Part shown: positions 60,688-64,000 of the stretch, piece by piece
Layout of the letters: the number at the start of each line of letters is the position of its first letter
Numbering within the stretch: position 1 is the first letter of the stretch
Assembly (NCBI GenBank): GCA_036275915.1
Contig: DASUCV010000009.1
Coordinates: 159,198-223,197 of the forward strand
Length of the DNA: 64,000 nt
DNA from: Candidatus Polarisedimenticolaceae bacterium
Lineage (GTDB): Bacteria; Acidobacteriota; Polarisedimenticolia; Polarisedimenticolales; DASRJG01
Direction: 5' to 3'
Made by a program: the position numbers and the translations under genes
Notes under the pieces: model-generated
The model's input: the letters and a program-made list of their open reading frames with translations, nothing else
Told to the model about the DNA's origin: nothing
Database searches by the model: none

Positions 60688-63600
60688 ACCTCTCGCGCCC
60701 GTTCGTCACGCGCCCGATCGCCACCTCGCTCCTGATGGCCGGGCTCATGATCGCGGGGCTGATCGGGTTCTCGCGCCTCCCGGTGTCGGCGCTCCCGCAG
60801 GTCGACTACCCGACGATCCAGGTCGTGACGTTCTATCCCGGCGCGAGCCCCGACGTCATGGCGTCGGCGGTCACGGCCCCTCTCGAGCGGCAGTTCGGCC
60901 AGATGCCGGGCCTGAACCAGATGACCTCATCGAGCTCGTCCGGCAGCTCGGTCATCGTGCTCCAGTTCGCGCTCGAGCTCGACATCGACGTCGCCGAGCA
61001 AGAGGTCCAGGCGGCGATCAACGCTTCGGGGACCTTCCTCCCGCGCGACCTGCCGAACCCGCCGATCTACAACAAGATCAACCCCGCGGACGCGCCGATC
61101 CTGACGCTCGCGCTCACGTCGAGGCGCCTCCCGCTCCCGCAGGTCGAGGACTACGCCGACACGCGCTTCGCTCAGAAGATCGCGCAGCTCCCCGGCGTCG
61201 GGCTCGTGAGCATCAGCGGCGGCCAGAAGCCCGCCGTGCGCGTCCAGGTCAATCCGACCGCCCTCGCCTCGTACGGGCTCACGATGGAAGACGTGCGGAC
61301 GGCGATCGCGGCGTCGAACGTGAACCAGGCGAAGGGGACGTTCGACGGCCCGCTCCGGGCGTACACGATCTGGGCGAACGATCAGATCCTGGCCGGGAGT
61401 GGGTACGCGCCGATCATCGTCGCGTACCGGAACGGCGCCCCCGTGCGCCTGAGCGACGTCGCCACGGTCGTCGACGACACGGAGAACGTCCGTCAGGCCG
61501 CGTGGATGGGCTCGACCCCGGCCGTGATCGTCAACGTGCAGCGCCAGCCCGGCGCGAACATCATCGCGGTCGCCGACCGGATCAAGACGCTGCTCCCGCA
61601 GCTCCGGGCGTCGCTCCCGTCGTCGATCGACGTGACCGTCCTGACCGACCGCACGGTGACGATCCGCGCCTCCGTGAGCGACGTCGAGATGGAGCTCGGG
61701 CTCACGATCACCCTCGTCGTCACCGTGATCTTCCTCTTCCTTCGGACCGCGGCCGGCACCGTGATCCCCGGCATCGCCGTGCCGCTGTCGCTCGTCGGGA
61801 CGTTCGGGGCGATGACGCTACTCGGCTTCTCCCTGAACAATCTCACGCTGATGGCGCTCACGATCTCGACCGGCTTCGTCGTCGACGACGCGATCGTCAT
61901 GATCGAGAACATCTCGCGGTACGTCGAGGAGGGGATGCCGCCGCTCCAGGCGGCGCTCGTCGGCTCGGAGCAGATCGGCTTCACGATCCTCTCGCTCACC
62001 GTCTCGCTCATCGCCGTCCTCATCCCGCTCCTGTTCATGGGGGACGTCGTCGGGCGCCTCTTCCGTGAGTTCGCGATCACGCTGTCGGTGACGATCCTGA
62101 TCTCGGCCGCGGTGTCCTTGACCCTCACGCCGATGATGTGCGCGAAGCTGCTGCGCCGGAAGCCGGAGAGCGAGCGGAGCCGCTTCTACCGCGCGTCCGA
62201 GCGCGCCTTCGAATCGGTGATCGCCTTCTACGGCCGGACCCTCAAGTGGGTGCTCCGCCACCAGCCGGCGACGCTCGTCGTCGCGGTCGCGACGCTCGCG
62301 CTCACGCTCCTGCTCTACGTGCTCATCCCCAAGGGGTTCTTCCCGGTGCAGGACACCGGCGTCATCCTCGGCATCTCGGAGGCACCCGGATCGGTCTCGT
62401 TCGCCGCGATGTCCGAGCGGCAGCAGGCGCTCGCGAAGATGATCCTCGAGGATCCCGACGTGGAAAGCCTCTCCTCGTTCATCGGGGTCGACGGGACGAA
62501 CGTCACGCTCAACTCCGGCCGGATCCAGATCAACCTGAAGCCGCTCGGCAAGCGCGGCGCCGGGGCGAGCGAGGTCATCCGCCGGTTGTCCGGCAAGCTC
62601 GCGTCGGTCCAGGGGATCACGCTCTTCATGCAGCCGGTCCAGGACCTCACCGTCGAGGACCGGGTCAGCCGCACGCAGTTCCAGTACTCGCTCGAGGACC
62701 CGGATCCGGCGGTGCTGGCGGCGTGGGTTCCCAAGTTCGTCGCGAAGCTCAAGAGCCTCCCCGAGCTGGCCGACGTCGCGTCGGACCAGCAGACGAACGG
62801 CCTGCAGGCGCGCGTCGTCCTCGACCGGGCGACCGCGTCGCGTCTCGGCATCACGCCTCAGAACGTCGACGACGCGCTCGACGACGCGTTCGGTCAGCGC
62901 CAGGTCTCGACCATGTTCACGGAGACGAACCAGTACCGCGTCGTGCTCGAAGCGGCGCCGCCGTTCCGGCAGCGGCCGGAGAGCCTGGACGACGTACGCC
63001 TGCGGTCGGCGACCGGCGGCAGCGTCCCCCTGGGATCGTTCGCCTCCGTCGAGACCGCGAACGCCCCGCTCGCGATCAACCACCAGGGGCAGTTCCCCGC
63101 CGCGACGGTGTCGTTCAACCTCGCGCCGCGCACGTCGCTCGGCGAGGCGGTGCGCGCGATCGACGCCGCAAGGGACGAGATCGGGCTGCCGCCGTCGATC
63201 GAGACCGCCTACCAGGGAACGGCGCAAGCGTTCCGCGCGTCACTCGTGAACACGCCGTTCCTGATCCTGGCCGCGATCGTGACCGTCTATCTCCTCCTCG
63301 GCATCCTCTACGAGAGCTACATCCACCCGATCACGATCCTCTCCACGCTGCCGTCGGCGGGGGTCGGTGCTCTGCTCTCGCTCATGCTCTTCGGGAACGA
63401 CTTCTCGGTCATCTCGCTGATCGGGATCATCCTGCTCATCGGCATCGTCGAGAAGAACGCGATCATGATGATCGACTTCGCGCTCGACGCCGAGCGCGGA
63501 GAGGGGAAAGACCCCGAGAGCGCGATCACGCAGGCCGCGCTCCTCCGCTTCCGTCCGATCCTCATGACGACCGCCGCGGCGCTCTTCGCCGGGATCCCGC

Positions 63601-63782
63601 TGGCGCTCGGCTCGGGGATCGGCTCCGAGCTGAGGCGTCCGCTCGGCATCGCGATCGTCGGCGGCCTGATCTTCAGCCAGATGCTGACGCTCTACACGAC
63701 GCCGGTGATCTACCTCGCCTTCGACCGGCTCGCGAGCCGGTTCGCGCGCCGCGCGGCCCGGCCGGCGGGAGCCGAGGCATGA
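60684..63782 (+). CDS. RND efflux permease (MdtB/MdtC-like)
   Basis: The product has 1032 residues, full length for the HAE1-RND family. It starts [20 protein letters not shown]; helix 4 carries the proton-relay pair in [12 protein letters not shown]; and [17 protein letters not shown] lies near helix 11. The two large porter loops are complete. With the next permease and the MdtA-like adaptor it resembles MdtABC, in which two different permeases form a mixed trimer. The substrate is probably drugs, bile-salt-like compounds or metals. Confidence 0.94.
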   Translation: MNLSRPFVTRPIATSLLMAGLMIAGLIGFSRLPVSALPQVDYPTIQVVTFYPGASPDVMASAVTAPLERQFGQMPGLNQMTSSSSSGSSVIVLQFALELDIDVAEQEVQAAINASGTFLPRDLPNPPIYNKINPADAPILTLALTSRRLPLPQVEDYADTRFAQKIAQLPGVGLVSISGGQKPAVRVQVNPTALASYGLTMEDVRTAIAASNVNQAKGTFDGPLRAYTIWANDQILAGSGYAPIIVAYRNGAPVRLSDVATVVDDTENVRQAAWMGSTPAVIVNVQRQPGANIIAVADRIKTLLPQLRASLPSSIDVTVLTDRTVTIRASVSDVEMELGLTITLVVTVIFLFLRTAAGTVIPGIAVPLSLVGTFGAMTLLGFSLNNLTLMALTISTGFVVDDAIVMIENISRYVEEGMPPLQAALVGSEQIGFTILSLTVSLIAVLIPLLFMGDVVGRLFREFAITLSVTILISAAVSLTLTPMMCAKLLRRKPESERSRFYRASERAFESVIAFYGRTLKWVLRHQPATLVVAVATLALTLLLYVLIPKGFFPVQDTGVILGISEAPGSVSFAAMSERQQALAKMILEDPDVESLSSFIGVDGTNVTLNSGRIQINLKPLGKRGAGASEVIRRLSGKLASVQGITLFMQPVQDLTVEDRVSRTQFQYSLEDPDPAVLAAWVPKFVAKLKSLPELADVASDQQTNGLQARVVLDRATASRLGITPQNVDDALDDAFGQRQVSTMFTETNQYRVVLEAAPPFRQRPESLDDVRLRSATGGSVPLGSFASVETANAPLAINHQGQFPAATVSFNLAPRTSLGEAVRAIDAARDEIGLPPSIETAYQGTAQAFRASLVNTPFLILAAIVTVYLLLGILYESYIHPITILSTLPSAGVGALLSLMLFGNDFSVISLIGIILLIGIVEKNAIMMIDFALDAERGEGKDPESAITQAALLRFRPILMTTAAALFAGIPLALGSGIGSELRRPLGIAIVGGLIFSQMLTLYTTPVIYLAFDRLASRFARRAARPAGAEA

Positions 63783-64000
63783 CCTTCTCCTCGCTCTCGG
63801 AGCCGTTCATCCGCCGCCCGGTCGCGACGTCGCTCATGACCGTCGGCATCGCGCTCGCGGGTGCGGTGGCGTACCGCTTCCTGCCGGTCTCTCCCCTGCC
63901 CCAGGTCGAGTTCCCGACGATCAACGTCCAGGCGGGCCTCCCGGGCGCGAGCCCGGAGACGATGGCGTCGTCCGTGGCGACACCGCTCGAGCGGCAGTTC
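63779..64000 (+). CDS. Second RND efflux permease, 5' part (partial)
   Basis: ATG 63779 overlaps the preceding stop (ATGA), and the frame is open to the window end (74 codons). It begins [20 protein letters not shown] and continues [17 protein letters not shown] and [18 protein letters not shown], the conserved start of HAE1-RND permeases. It is clearly a paralogue of the previous gene and completes an MdtABC-like arrangement. Confidence 0.92.
   Translation, partial: MTFSSLSEPFIRRPVATSLMTVGIALAGAVAYRFLPVSPLPQVEFPTINVQAGLPGASPETMASSVATPLERQF

Overview
The window is very GC-rich DNA of a Gram-negative-type bacterium. Genes are tightly packed on both strands, and many neighbours overlap by four bases (ATGA or GTGA). 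Three Ser/Thr kinases (two with a predicted TolB/WD40-like C-terminal half), a two-component propeller histidine kinase, secreted FG-GAP, MopE-like and HAF-repeat proteins, and a CorE-like sigma factor suggest an Acidobacteriota-like lineage. That placement is inferred from gene content only. I saw no rRNA, tRNA, CRISPR array or intact insertion sequence, and no gene-free stretch longer than 300 bases.

Layout. 1-6178 (minus): a secretory operon with a small exported protein, a matrixin-type metalloprotease and two tandemly duplicated NxxGxxxF-repeat proteins. 6425-12398: a receiver-only regulator with Glu at the phosphorylation site, then small metabolic and redox genes (VOC protein, cupin, flavin monooxygenase, nucleotidyltransferase, nucleoside phosphorylase, DsbA, peroxiredoxin, DUF2630). 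12498-21122: an exported protein, a Ser/Thr kinase, an MscS channel, and a three-gene operon that appears to be a PEP-synthase/rifampicin-phosphotransferase-like enzyme split in two, plus a cyclic-nucleotide-binding protein. 21136-25182: a kinase-gene remnant, a TPR protein, an S41 protease and a LuxR-type response regulator. 25314-35072: a 1409-residue FG-GAP protein, a propeller histidine kinase and a BNR/P-domain protein. 35158-42126: LLM oxidoreductase, SpecificRecomb-family membrane protein, GH63 glycosidase, DUF4199 protein and a membrane-anchored LuxR regulator.

42128-43598 holds a probable metal-response module: a 28-residue peptide with eight cysteines, a sigma factor with a cysteine-rich C-terminus, and a VIT1/CCC1 metal transporter. 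43595-48006 carries a GFA protein, a second kinase and an arylamine N-acetyltransferase. 48106-55315 is a nitrate-reductase-like cluster: NarB/NapA-type molybdoenzyme, four-cluster ferredoxin subunit, Rieske protein, cytochrome b-like membrane subunit, TDT/SLAC1 channel, Crp/Fnr regulator and DUF2249-hemerythrin protein. 55382-64000 holds an aldo/keto reductase, the third kinase and a MarR-controlled MdtABC-like RND efflux operon cut by the window end.

The observations I rank highest are: (i) a C-terminal module of about 100 residues, ending in Ala-Cys-Pro, shared by four otherwise unrelated secreted proteins and probably acting as a sorting or anchoring domain; (ii) the cysteine-peptide/sigma/VIT module; (iii) the split dikinase with its cyclic-nucleotide-binding partner; (iv) a recurring TAnnnT -10-like hexamer 4-9 bases before start codons, suggesting widespread leaderless transcription.
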